In this document: positions 12,841 through 21,039 of the stretch, one piece after another
Position numbering within the stretch: the stretch's first letter is position 1
Layout of the letters: every line of letters starts with the position of its first letter
Source of the DNA: a virus
IMG/VR virus record: IMGVR_UViG_3300042402_002860
Coordinates: 1-43,208 of that record
Length of the DNA stretch: 43,208 bases
Reading direction: 5' to 3' (one strand)
Notes under the pieces: model-generated
Databases searched by the model: none
Seen by the model: only the letters and a program-made list of their open reading frames with translations
Told to the model about the DNA's origin: nothing
Made by a program: the position numbers and the translations under genes

Positions 12841-13328
12841 CGTGGGCTGGGACCACCTGTGTCATCTGCACCCACTGGTTCCCAGGCTTCCAGTTTCTTT
12901 TTCAAGTCTTCAGCCTGGGCCACACGTTGGCGTAATTCACTGCTACTAAAACTGTGGTCGCGACCATTAAAGAACAATTCAATACCGCGCTTGTGGCAGA
13001 TTTCACGGCCGGTGAATTCTCGACCTTCATACTCTACACCAAGTATGCGCACGTCAATAGGTAACACCAACAGCAAGTCTTCTAGATCTTTTTCAGTGTT
13101 GTACACCCAGACTTCGTCCACATACTTGCAACCTATGAGTTGCAGTTGTCGTTCCACAATGCTCTGTACTGGGCGATTCTTGTTGGGACGATCCAGGGTG
13201 GGGTCGTTTTGCAATGCGCAAATCAAGTAGTCGCATTCTTCTCGGGCTTCACGCAACATGGCAATATGGCCAGCATGTAACAAATCAAATGTGCTGGCAG
13301 TAAAGCCCACACGTCTTCCATCCATCAT
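12837..13328 (-). CDS. cytidylyltransferase-type nucleotidyltransferase, 163 aa
   Basis: GFTASTFDLLHAGHIAMLREA carries the H-x-G-H motif of the nucleotidyltransferase alpha/beta superfamily, and HSFSSSELRQRV is the C-terminal phosphate-binding ISSTxxR-like motif. Closest in outline to glycerol-3-phosphate cytidylyltransferase or the ADP-heptose synthase C-terminal domain. It probably makes an activated polyol or sugar for a surface or virion glycan. The C-terminal tail is Pro/Gly-rich. Confidence 0.8.
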   Translation of the reverse strand: MMDGRRVGFTASTFDLLHAGHIAMLREAREECDYLICALQNDPTLDRPNKNRPVQSIVERQLQLIGCKYVDEVWVYNTEKDLEDLLLVLPIDVRILGVEYEGREFTGREICHKRGIELFFNGRDHSFSSSELRQRVAQAEDLKKKLEAWEPVGADDTGGPSPR

Positions 13329-13570
13329 GATTGTGTTTCCTTGTGTGCAGGATTGGGTATGTCTAATTCAAATATGTGATACTGTGGCTTTACTGCATCA
13401 GTGTTCTTCAACAGTTCCATGGTACGATTGTGTTCGGCTTCGGTCAAGGAGCTGTAGAATCCCACACCCCAGGTCAGGGTAGAAGCAGCGCCAGTATTGC
13501 TCAAATAAGCACCGCTTTGTTTGACCAGTTGATATATCTTGATTGTCTTAGGAGGTGCTATGGGTTCCAT
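13325..13570 (-). CDS. hypothetical protein, 81 aa
   Basis: Begins MEPIAPPKTIKIYQLV. Small strand-rich protein with YSSLTEAEHNRTMELLKNT, which resembles a short conserved phage domain. Overlaps neighbours by one to four bases. Function unknown. Confidence 0.6.
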   Translation of the reverse strand: MEPIAPPKTIKIYQLVKQSGAYLSNTGAASTLTWGVGFYSSLTEAEHNRTMELLKNTDAVKPQYHIFELDIPNPAHKETQS

Positions 13571-13971
13571 TATCTCACCTCACTGCGCCCATCGCCAAGA
13601 TCTCTGGTGTGAACATAACCACTTGCTGAGTTGCGCATGGCTTGGTCCTGTTCCCATGTTTCCATAACCACGTGTCTGCACACATTCTGGAACCACCGAT
13701 CCACAATGTCCGAGTCTGCGTCTGTGGGCTTCATCATGTAGCCAGCCTTGACCAGTCGAGCAATGAATATCTCATTCCAGTCTAGTTCAAATGCGCCTTG
13801 ATGTAGGTTGTTGGGATCAATGTCCATGGTCACAATGGCCACATAGGGTTCGCCCTTTTCTGTGGCCTTCTGCTTGGCAGTTTTTTCAGGTGCCCGGGGC
13901 ACACGCACAACCTTTTCCTCTTTGGCCACAGGTTCTGGTTTCTTTTTAAATCGATCAAACCATCCCATCAT
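13570..13971 (-). CDS. hypothetical protein, 133 aa
   Basis: The N-terminus GWFDRFKKKPEPV is followed by a Lys/Glu-rich linker and then a compact domain: YVAIVTMDIDPNNLHQGAFELDWN. This layout resembles conserved T4-like phage proteins of unknown role; the basic N-terminus could bind membrane or nucleic acid. Overlaps queE by four bases. Confidence 0.65.
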   Translation of the reverse strand: MMGWFDRFKKKPEPVAKEEKVVRVPRAPEKTAKQKATEKGEPYVAIVTMDIDPNNLHQGAFELDWNEIFIARLVKAGYMMKPTDADSDIVDRWFQNVCRHVVMETWEQDQAMRNSASGYVHTRDLGDGRSEVR

Positions 13972-14813
13972 TTACCCCATCCATTGCCCCAAAGATCAAC
14001 GTGTAATCTGGGACTGTACCAGTATCCACGCTTAAGTGCTTCGTCAGCAACATTGATTCTGTTGCCATCGTACACACTCACCACACCGCCCACAGGCATC
14101 ACAAACACAGGACCACCAAACTCACGCAGTCTATATTCATCCACTGCGCGATCCAGTTCGTCAAAGTCTTCAATCTTTTCCACCACAAACTTGAGATAAG
14201 TTACACCGTGTGTCTCATAGTCCCAGACCACGTCGGGTTTGATGGCATCTGCCCATGACTCACCTGACACTGAAAGTTTGGGACTGACACTAAATGTGAT
14301 CTCACCAAACCAGTTGCGCAAGTAATCTCTAAACTCTCGTGTTAGATCTTGTGTGCCGTTGGTTTCAAATGTGATGTGTCGCAAACCACGTTCGTGTAGC
14401 ACATCCAACAGTTCTGGATAGGCACGTTGCCAGCCCAGCAAGGGCTCACCCCCTGTGATCACAAGATGCACAGGATTGCCATTGGGTTGCAGCCAGTTGC
14501 CGTTGGGTAACAGTGCTGTTATTTTATCCACTAATTGTTCCACTGTGTATGTGGGACTCAAGTGTTTGAAGTCTGGATGCCATGACGCATAACTGTCACA
14601 ACCTGTGTTCACTAGTGGCAGTTCTTCAAATGTTCGGTACAACTCCACTGTCTTGGCCACTTCATCTGCTTCTGTGCTTTTTTCGCCAGGTTTGCAACCA
14701 AACCCTGAACAGGTGAAGTTGCAACCAAACATGCGCAAAAATACTGAAGGCACGCCAACATAGCGCCCTTCACCTTGTGCTGAATAAAATAATTCTGATA
14801 CTTTGAGTTTCAT
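13968..14813 (-). CDS. queE: 7-carboxy-7-deazaguanine synthase QueE (radical SAM), 281 aa
   Basis: Converts 6-carboxy-tetrahydropterin to 7-carboxy-7-deazaguanine. FYSAQGEGRYVGVPSVFLR is the QueE N-terminus; CNFTCSGFGC gives a first cluster-ligand region, with a larger gap than the standard C-x3-C-x2-C and a further GCDSYASWHPD typical of phage-type QueE; ITGGEPLLGWQ and ETNGTQ bind SAM. Together with queD and folE in this window and dpdA at 26-27.7 kb it points to 7-deazaguanine DNA modification. The ligand spacing deserves alignment. Confidence 0.88.
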   Translation of the reverse strand: MKLKVSELFYSAQGEGRYVGVPSVFLRMFGCNFTCSGFGCKPGEKSTEADEVAKTVELYRTFEELPLVNTGCDSYASWHPDFKHLSPTYTVEQLVDKITALLPNGNWLQPNGNPVHLVITGGEPLLGWQRAYPELLDVLHERGLRHITFETNGTQDLTREFRDYLRNWFGEITFSVSPKLSVSGESWADAIKPDVVWDYETHGVTYLKFVVEKIEDFDELDRAVDEYRLREFGGPVFVMPVGGVVSVYDGNRINVADEALKRGYWYSPRLHVDLWGNGWGK

Positions 14814-14820
14814 GTATTTC

Positions 14821-15528
14821 CTATAGTCTGTTGACTCGGGACATGCCCGAGCGTCTTGGATCTTTATTTAGATTGATACTTTGTTCATGCATTTTAACAC
14901 GAGTTTCTGCTTTTGTCACCCAACCTGGTAATACTGCATCCAAATAGGCCAAATGCTCTTCAGGACTAGGATGATAATCACCGTTACGATTTGGCCAACC
15001 AGTTTCGGCAAACAATGTATTATAGTAACTTGGCAAGATGCTATCTAATACATCACTGTATAATCGTACGGCATCTCTGTGCAAACTGACATGATCATCT
15101 GCAGTAGGTCTAGCCACGAGTTCTACCATGCTGAGAAAGCGCCAGGTCAAACCCGGGCGATTTTCCAACAGTGTTTTTACTGCCTTGATGTACGCCAGGT
15201 CTCTTATCAAATATCCTCGCTCGTCGTAATGATCTTTGAGATATTCGGGTTCATAGATAGGACAATTAAACACATTGCCCAGAGTGTGCCAACGACCATC
15301 TACATAACGATCGTCTCGATTGAAATCTGTCCAGCATACTACAACAGTATCTTCCGCACCAAAACGTTGCCGCTGATCTGCCTCCATCACTGAGTTAAAG
15401 ATATAGTGATTGCCACCACCACTTTGTCCCCAGTTTTGAAATTTATCAAATTCAGGGGCAAGGCAATGAGCCCACGTACTCCAGTGATAGTTAGTAAAAC
15501 TGCACCCAAATGCAAACAGTTGTTTCAA
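14821..15528 (-). CDS. SGNH/GDSL-type hydrolase, 235 aa
   Basis: FAFGCSFTNYHW is a GCS variant of block I; NWGQSGGGNHYIF resembles the block II glycine; VVVCWTDFNRDD fits the block III region; DYHPSPEEHLAYLD is the D-x-H-P block V. Related phage proteins are found next to glycan genes. It directly follows a truncated methyltransferase gene. The C-terminal tail (VKMHEQSINLNKDPRR) is basic. Confidence 0.75.
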   Translation of the reverse strand: MKQLFAFGCSFTNYHWSTWAHCLAPEFDKFQNWGQSGGGNHYIFNSVMEADQRQRFGAEDTVVVCWTDFNRDDRYVDGRWHTLGNVFNCPIYEPEYLKDHYDERGYLIRDLAYIKAVKTLLENRPGLTWRFLSMVELVARPTADDHVSLHRDAVRLYSDVLDSILPSYYNTLFAETGWPNRNGDYHPSPEEHLAYLDAVLPGWVTKAETRVKMHEQSINLNKDPRRSGMSRVNRL

Positions 15529-15530
15529 TT

Positions 15531-15923
15531 TTAAAACTCTCCACTAGAAGAAAAAATTTCTGGCTCAGTAACAAATTCTGTAATACTTGGAACATCGTAT
15601 TCTAATTTAAGATCAGATGCCAACTCTTTCATAAACTTGATTATTTTTTCAGCATCTCTGCTGCCACTCATGTGTACTATGCGTACTCGATCAATTGGTG
15701 TGCAGTTCCATAATTCTTGCGAGCGAAGCAAATTTGGTCCAGTCAACCTTGTATCAACACTGACGACTTTGGTACACCTTGGCGACAACAGTGCATATTG
15801 TAAGCTGCCCCCAAGATACGATCCAATTTCCAAATAATTATAAACGCCAAGACTTGATGCAAGTCCATGCATGTGCTGTAATATTTGATGATCTGCTGGT
15901 CGTAACTGGCTGGGGATGATCAT
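15531..15923 (-). CDS. truncated class I SAM methyltransferase-like protein, 130 aa
   Basis: MIIPSQLRPADHQIL then YNYLEIGSYLGGS is SAM motif I, and VVSVDTR is the end of strand 2. The usual following D-x-D-H-S-Y part of this type (about 200 aa) is missing; the last 40 residues look unlike a methyltransferase. It may be shortened by a frameshift or deletion. ATGA overlap with the upstream methyltransferase fixes the start at 15923. Confidence 0.6.
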   Translation of the reverse strand: MIIPSQLRPADHQILQHMHGLASSLGVYNYLEIGSYLGGSLQYALLSPRCTKVVSVDTRLTGPNLLRSQELWNCTPIDRVRIVHMSGSRDAEKIIKFMKELASDLKLEYDVPSITEFVTEPEIFSSSGEF

Positions 15924-16702
15924 AATTTTTTGGCTTTTACCAACAAGTGCCAACCCAGATATTCTCTCACTGCCTGCCGGTGGGTTTCAGGCATGACTTC
16001 AAACCAAGGTTCTAATTCATACCGGCCTGCTTTGTAAGCATCAATATTGTACATGAAACAATGATCTTGACGCAATCGTTCAACCCGCCATGTGGGTTCT
16101 AGCAGTTGATGAATTTCATCTTTGGTAAATGCTTGAGCATAAGGACAACCAGCCTGTGCTTCAAACTGATCCAAACCTTTTTGAATCATGGCATACTTCC
16201 ATGAGTTCTTGGCATACACCATGAAACGAAATTCACCGTTGTTTCCTGTAACTTTGTGAATATTATCAATAATTTTATCAATGCCCGGAAAATGGTGTAT
16301 CACACCGTAACTGTACACAAGATCAAATTTTCCTAGAGTTGACAGTGCATCAATATCGGATACATCTATGTGGTGAAATTCACCGTCTAATCCAAGCACT
16401 TCAAAACGTTGGCGTGCCAGTACAAGACTTTGATCGCTGAGATCAATTCCCACGTACTCGGCCCCGTGCTTGGCAAATTCTTCTGCATCGCTTCCAATGC
16501 CACAGCCTATTTCTAGTACACGTTTACCGGCCCATAAATGAAACCCTGCAAATTCGGGAATGTGTGATTCCACTTGATATCGCCGTTGACTAACTTCTCG
16601 AAAGTACTCGGGGGTTCCAACTTCGCTACGTCCGTGTTTTATATTGCAAGGCTGGGCGTTCCAGTATTTGCGAATTCTATCTTCAAGATTTTGATGTATC
16701 AT
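15920..16702 (-). CDS. class I SAM-dependent methyltransferase, 260 aa
   Basis: RVLEIGCGIGSDAEEFAKHGAEYVGIDLS is motif I plus the acidic end of strand 2; KFDLVYSYGVIHHFP is motif IV as in UbiE-type enzymes. A full small-molecule-type methyltransferase. Sits between a glycosyltransferase gene and a truncated methyltransferase, so a sugar or glycan substrate is likely. Confidence 0.8.
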   Translation of the reverse strand: MIHQNLEDRIRKYWNAQPCNIKHGRSEVGTPEYFREVSQRRYQVESHIPEFAGFHLWAGKRVLEIGCGIGSDAEEFAKHGAEYVGIDLSDQSLVLARQRFEVLGLDGEFHHIDVSDIDALSTLGKFDLVYSYGVIHHFPGIDKIIDNIHKVTGNNGEFRFMVYAKNSWKYAMIQKGLDQFEAQAGCPYAQAFTKDEIHQLLEPTWRVERLRQDHCFMYNIDAYKAGRYELEPWFEVMPETHRQAVREYLGWHLLVKAKKL

Positions 16703-17534
16703 TGTAAAAATGTGCGTGTGGATTTGTAAATTGTACCATTTGTTTGTTTATGTCATTTTTGGCTAATTTTTCCCAAGGGTCTTGTTGACCAGACATTACA
16801 TTGGCAAACCAAGTCATGTCTTGGCCTTGTTCATTGCGAAGATATGTGGCAATGATAGCACAATCTCGATGTCTTAATTCCATGCTTTGCTTGCTGTGAA
16901 AATCATCAGGATGTTTGGGATTGCCCTCCAGCATGGGACGATTTTGAAATGTTTCATCGTTGTTGTTGCCAGTCAAGTCATGACGGTCATGCAACACATC
17001 AACTGGAATTCTTTCCCAAATATCTAACATATATGCTTGTTGACTGAGCCATGCATCACTGATCTGGTGCGGACTCAGATATCCCAACAAATCAAGCCAT
17101 GCCCTGGGCACAATTGGAAAAATACTGTAAGGATGATCTCGATGAGTATGAAAAGCTAGTAGTTTGAATTCTCCATGGTATTTTATAATTTCTGTGTCCC
17201 AGCCCGATGTTTTCATCACAGCATCATCATTCCAAAATACCAACCAGTGCGCATCGCTATTTTTTGCCAAGGTGTTTACATATTCATTGAGACGAATGTA
17301 ACCCAATGGTTCAAACTTCATAGCAGTATAGTTAATTTTGTTTTCTTTGAGCCAGGGTTGTACAACTTCAGCAAAATGTTTGATGCCAACATCGTCATCC
17401 TTGTCAAACCCCAACATGATTTGAACACGTTCAGGTTGATCTGCAAGCTCAATTAAACTTTTAAGACTACGTTCAAGCATTTCTGCTCGGCCACGTGTGG
17501 GTAACAAAATTGCAATATTATATTTAGGCGTCAT
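16683..17534 (-). CDS. GT-A type glycosyltransferase, 283 aa
   Basis: NIAILLPTRGRAEMLERSLKSL is the start of a family-2-like GT-A fold; HWLVFWNDDAVM is the D-x-D-like metal and sugar-nucleotide site. The C-terminal half is aromatic and His-rich. It probably adds a sugar to a capsid, DNA or surface target. Overlaps queD by four bases and the methyltransferase by 20 bases. Confidence 0.75.
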   Translation of the reverse strand: MTPKYNIAILLPTRGRAEMLERSLKSLIELADQPERVQIMLGFDKDDDVGIKHFAEVVQPWLKENKINYTAMKFEPLGYIRLNEYVNTLAKNSDAHWLVFWNDDAVMKTSGWDTEIIKYHGEFKLLAFHTHRDHPYSIFPIVPRAWLDLLGYLSPHQISDAWLSQQAYMLDIWERIPVDVLHDRHDLTGNNNDETFQNRPMLEGNPKHPDDFHSKQSMELRHRDCAIIATYLRNEQGQDMTWFANVMSGQQDPWEKLAKNDINKQMVQFTNPHAHFYNDTSKS

Positions 17535-18064
17535 GCAAATAAATCCTCATTCCATTCTCTATGACCTTCTCTAAAAGCCATGTTTGATTGTGTTTCACGT
17601 ACTTCGACTCTGTAGCACCACAAGCGTTCTGCTTCACCTGGGCCCCACATGTCAGGAATGTACACTCCGTTAACATACTTGTACAGTTGATCAGCAAGTC
17701 CTTCGCAGCCTAACTTGGGCAATATAGTTAGCTTGGCAATGTTTCTGCGTTGCATTTCCTGGTAGAACTCCAGTTCAGGATCGTCTTCGGCCACCAACAA
17801 GGTGTGATCAAATTGACTTTCCAACACTGACTTGAGTTCTTTGAGTCCGCCATAGTCAGCAGCCCAGTTACGTGTGTCCAGGTTGTCTGTGCCAAAGTAG
17901 AACTTCATTGAGAAACTGTAGCCATGAATCAAATTGCAATGGCTGTCTGCCCGCCACTGACGATATGCACATGGAAATGCATCATGGTACTCTTTGGTAC
18001 TGGTATATTTGTATTGTCTTGCAGACATCCAACGATGCCCTACTTGATTTTGATCTTGTGTCAT
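17531..18064 (-). CDS. queD: 6-carboxy-tetrahydropterin synthase QueD-like, 177 aa
   Basis: Second step of 7-deazaguanine synthesis, using the FolE product. HDAFPCAYRQW is the entry with the catalytic Cys region; SHCNLIHGYSF carries the zinc-binding histidines; ADYGGLKEL...FDHTLL holds the conserved DHTxL. AAGGAG lies seven bases before the ATG. The SHCNLIHG form is typical of phage QueD homologues. Confidence 0.88.
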   Translation of the reverse strand: MTQDQNQVGHRWMSARQYKYTSTKEYHDAFPCAYRQWRADSHCNLIHGYSFSMKFYFGTDNLDTRNWAADYGGLKELKSVLESQFDHTLLVAEDDPELEFYQEMQRRNIAKLTILPKLGCEGLADQLYKYVNGVYIPDMWGPGEAERLWCYRVEVRETQSNMAFREGHREWNEDLFA

Positions 18065-18073
18065 GGGTGCTCC

Positions 18074-18790
18074 TTATTTTTCAAAAACTATGCGAATGTT
18101 GCCATCCATAAATTCGTCGTAACAATCGAGTATTAAATTATTGACTACTAAAAGTTGGTATGGTAATTTTTTAATCTGTTGGTCAATATATGTTGCAAGT
18201 TGGGTAGGGGTTGGCGTTGTTGTGTTAAATATTTCTATTTTTTTAAAATCAGATGTACGATCTATTAAACGAGCAATGTTCATAGCAATGTATCCGCGAC
18301 CACCAGGCTTTATAATGTTTGCAAATTGTATAATACGATCATAAAAACTAGATATTGAAATAAAATGCAACGCATCAATAGAAAAAGCGCAATCAAAATA
18401 ATTAGTGTGTCTAACACTAAAATTTTCATTAAAAAATTCTTTTATGTCAGCATAACTGTCATTACTGTCATTACCGTCTATTCCTACTATCCCAGGAATA
18501 ATGTCTTTAAAAAAATTCATTCCGCACCCAACATCTGCAATAACAGTTGGAGAAATTTCTACAAGATAATTAAGATAATAAAAAGATGCGCACGGAATAA
18601 TTTTTGTTATTGATACCAATCGAGGAGTGGTTATCTTTAGTATGGTATAGTCATGCGTAAGACACTTACGATAATCGTAAACCTCTTGAGGATATTTACT
18701 ACTGTATTTATTTCTAAGTTTGGTGATATAATTGGACTCAACAATATTCTTACACTTTTCTACACTATACGGATTTATTTCCAACAACAT
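18074..18790 (-). CDS. AT-rich SAM methyltransferase-like protein, 238 aa
   Basis: VIADVGCGMNFF is a motif I variant, IVGIDGNDSND the acidic strand-2 end, YFDCAFSIDALHF motif IV, and IKPGGRGYIAMNIAR motif V. The gene is clearly richer in A and T than both neighbours, uses many Ile, Asn and Lys codons, and has its own promoter at 18811-18839. It therefore looks like a recently gained gene set between the HIT gene and queD. Confidence 0.65.
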   Translation of the reverse strand: MLLEINPYSVEKCKNIVESNYITKLRNKYSSKYPQEVYDYRKCLTHDYTILKITTPRLVSITKIIPCASFYYLNYLVEISPTVIADVGCGMNFFKDIIPGIVGIDGNDSNDSYADIKEFFNENFSVRHTNYFDCAFSIDALHFISISSFYDRIIQFANIIKPGGRGYIAMNIARLIDRTSDFKKIEIFNTTTPTPTQLATYIDQQIKKLPYQLLVVNNLILDCYDEFMDGNIRIVFEK

Positions 18791-18810
18791 TTTATTTTTT
18801 TCCTACGTTA

Positions 18811-18839
18811 ATTTTAGCATAGGCAGCAGAATTTGTCGA
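18811..18839 (-). promoter_or_regulatory. sigma70-type promoter of the AT-rich methyltransferase
   Basis: Minus strand: TCGACA, 17 bases, TAAAAT, with GTAGGA before the ATG. It lies between the HIT gene and the methyltransferase. Confidence 0.5.
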
Positions 18840-18873
18840 GCGGGGATGATGCCAAGGCCGCTTGGAAAGATAT

Positions 18874-19278
18874 TTATGTGGGCTGTTGATAGCCGCCTGT
18901 TTTGTAGTTGGCTTGACCAAAGATAACGCCACGTACACCACCAACGGGGTCAGCACAGTCTCCATGTTGGCGTGGGATCAAATGCACATGCGGATACATC
19001 ACCGTTTGGCCAGCAGCCTGTCCCATATTGATACCAATGTTAAATGCATCACATTCACCAGCCGCAACCATTCGTTGACCTTCACGCATGGCAGACTCAA
19101 AACAGTCTGAGATCACATCATCTGTATTGTATTGCGGTACAAACAACAAGTGTCCACAAGTCACAGGATATCGATCTTCAAACACAGCCACATGAAAGTC
19201 TGTAAGACGTTCAACCGCCAAGTCCCAAGGTGCTACACCTGCTGCCAGTGCTTCGTATAATGTTTCGTACCGAATCAT
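18874..19278 (-). CDS. HIT-family nucleotide hydrolase, 134 aa
   Basis: YPVTCGHLLFVPQ and GQTVMYPHVHLIPR form the histidine-triad fold; HVHLIPR replaces H-x-H-x-H, as in Fhit/Ap4A-type relatives where the last position varies. Cleaves nucleoside phosphoramidate or dinucleoside polyphosphates. It overlaps the upstream 216-aa gene by four bases. Confidence 0.78.
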   Translation of the reverse strand: MIRYETLYEALAAGVAPWDLAVERLTDFHVAVFEDRYPVTCGHLLFVPQYNTDDVISDCFESAMREGQRMVAAGECDAFNIGINMGQAAGQTVMYPHVHLIPRQHGDCADPVGGVRGVIFGQANYKTGGYQQPT

Positions 19279-19925
19279 TTATTGGGATCTTCTGCTAATC
19301 CGCGCCACTGTGCAATACTGTCATCACTCCACTTTTGCCCATCCCACTCGGCATAAACAGGAAATGGCCAGTGTGGAATTTTATTGTCAGACACTATGTA
19401 ACGACCCTCACGCACAGGATTCACATCAGAAGGAAACCATTCGGTCAACGGTGGTGAAATCTTGTCAAGTTCTGCTGCAGGATCCCATTCTTCTTCGGGC
19501 TTGATATTGCCGTCAGCATCCAACACAGAAAACTCTTCTCCAGTGTCTCGGTTCACCAACTTCAGTGGTCCTTGGAACCAGTATTCTGTGTCATCATTGC
19601 TCCACCCCAAGGCTTCCATGCCTTCGTACCATTCATTGTCCCAGGCTTCTTGAATTTTTTCACGTTCTTCTTCGCTCACAGAATCAGGAAATTCCCAGTC
19701 AGCCCAGCAACCATCATCCAGGCTGTCTAGTTCCCAATCATAATCGGCCAATTCATAGCCGGCGCCTTCATTGCGCAGATCGATGTCTGGCCGTTCATCG
19801 CTTTCGCAGTAGAATGTGCCCCAGCGATAGCCTTCGATGCGTTTGATAGTGACACCGTCTTTGTACCACAGTTGTACTTCGATAGCGTTCTTTTTGTATT
19901 CAGTTGATAGTTCCCAGACAGCCAT
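19275..19925 (-). CDS. acidic hypothetical protein, 216 aa
   Basis: Begins MAVWELSTEYKKNAIEV with AAGGAA before the ATG. Very acidic (DYDWELDSLDDGCWADWEF) and Trp-rich; C-terminal PFPVYAEWDGQKWSDD repeats W-D patterns. It looks like a soluble phage protein of unknown role, perhaps DNA-mimicking because of its charge; this is speculation. Confidence 0.7.
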   Translation of the reverse strand: MAVWELSTEYKKNAIEVQLWYKDGVTIKRIEGYRWGTFYCESDERPDIDLRNEGAGYELADYDWELDSLDDGCWADWEFPDSVSEEEREKIQEAWDNEWYEGMEALGWSNDDTEYWFQGPLKLVNRDTGEEFSVLDADGNIKPEEEWDPAAELDKISPPLTEWFPSDVNPVREGRYIVSDNKIPHWPFPVYAEWDGQKWSDDSIAQWRGLAEDPNK

Positions 19926-19934
19926 GGCAGTTCC

Positions 19935-20129
19935 TTAAGAGTCCAGTTCCATTGAGTTCCACTCCTTGACCACATCCAGCATTTCTGCTTCTGTGGCACA
20001 AAGAACTTTGGCAGTTTTCCAATCGTTTTCTTTGTCTCGTCCACCCACTTCCACCATGAAGCCGTTGTCATAACGGTTCACTGTGATTGATTCATTTACT
20101 TTGTCCAGTTTGTTTAGTTTCTTTGCCAT
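19935..20129 (-). CDS. hypothetical protein, 64 aa
   Basis: Begins MAKKLNKLDKVNES; ends VKEWNSMELDS. AAGGAG before the ATG overlaps the end of the 37-aa gene upstream. Resembles a short conserved phage protein; no function known. Confidence 0.7.
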   Translation of the reverse strand: MAKKLNKLDKVNESITVNRYDNGFMVEVGGRDKENDWKTAKVLCATEAEMLDVVKEWNSMELDS

Positions 20130-20139
20130 TGCTCTCTCC

Positions 20140-20253
20140 TTAAGTTAGTTCTACTACCCGATATTGGCTTGCAGGATAATGTTCCTGCAACCACTCCAAC
20201 AGCCCTGGTTCCCAAGGCAGTCGGATTTCGCCTGTGATGTTTGTGATATACAT
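20140..20253 (-). CDS. 37-aa small protein translationally coupled to folE
   Basis: The ATG overlaps the folE stop codon as TAATG, so it is probably translated by re-initiation. The peptide starts MYITNITGEIRLPW and ends VVELT. It is the only open frame in the 120-base space between folE and the 64-aa gene. No family. Confidence 0.55.
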   Translation of the reverse strand: MYITNITGEIRLPWEPGLLEWLQEHYPASQYRVVELT

Positions 20254-20993
20254 TATCGTGGTGCAAACTCTTGTTGCAGTTTAATATTGTCCATAAACTC
20301 TTTTTTCACACTGTCGTCGTCTTTGAAAGCGCCACGCAATACTGTGGTCTGTGTTAGACTTGAATGTGCCATGATGCCGCGATTCTCACAGCACCCATGT
20401 GTGGCCTGAATGTACACGCCCACATCCTTAGACGCAGTTGCAGCCATGATCTCGTTGGCAATGTCTATGCACAGTTCTTCCTGCAAAGTACCGCGCCTAG
20501 CGCACCACTGAGCAATACGAGTATACTTAGACAAACCAATAAGTTTTTGTGCAGCGATAATTCCGATGTAGGCAACACCACTAACAGGCTGATGATGATG
20601 ACTGCACATACTACGTAACTCGCTACGCACCACCAACATGCCTTCATAACGATCTGCTGAATCATTAGGGAATGCTGTTGCTTCTGGTGGGGGTTCATAT
20701 CTACCTGCCATTATTTCGTTGTAGTACATCTTGGCCAAGCGTTGGGCTGTGCCTTTACTATTTGGATCGTTTTCTCTATCAATCAGCAATGCATCCAACA
20801 CTTTTTCAAATGCCGCTGTTGCTTCGTCGATCAAGGCAGATTTGGTTGCAGGGGTAATGTATTCTGAGATGTTATCTCCAGCCCAAAAACGTCTACCATT
20901 TTGGCGCATCTTGTCGCGAATAACCTGCGATAAGTTTTTGCTTGTATCAACGACATCGGCATCGTTGCTTTCATATGCTTTGTTGTATACCAT
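20253..20993 (-). CDS. folE: GTP cyclohydrolase I (FolE), 246 aa
   Basis: Makes dihydroneopterin triphosphate from GTP, the entry step to 7-deazaguanine (and folate). CSHHHQPVSGVAYIG contains zinc ligand Cys and histidines; QATHGCCENRGI the second zinc Cys; AQRLAKMY and SKYTRIAQWCARRGTLQEEL the conserved GTP-binding parts. An N-terminal extension of about 60 residues precedes the core. GGAG is before the ATG, and a good promoter lies upstream. Confidence 0.93.
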   Translation of the reverse strand: MVYNKAYESNDADVVDTSKNLSQVIRDKMRQNGRRFWAGDNISEYITPATKSALIDEATAAFEKVLDALLIDRENDPNSKGTAQRLAKMYYNEIMAGRYEPPPEATAFPNDSADRYEGMLVVRSELRSMCSHHHQPVSGVAYIGIIAAQKLIGLSKYTRIAQWCARRGTLQEELCIDIANEIMAATASKDVGVYIQATHGCCENRGIMAHSSLTQTTVLRGAFKDDDSVKKEFMDNIKLQQEFAPR

Positions 20994-21010
20994 TTTTACT
21001 CCAGTGTGTG

Positions 21011-21039
21011 ATTGTACACTATTTAGATCGTGAGGTCAA
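21011..21039 (-). promoter_or_regulatory. sigma70-type promoter of folE
   Basis: Minus strand: TTGACC, 17 bases, TACAAT. The -35 contains the TGA stop codon of the upstream aminotransferase-like gene. TAAATA lies in the spacer, so late transcription from the same place is also possible. Confidence 0.7.
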
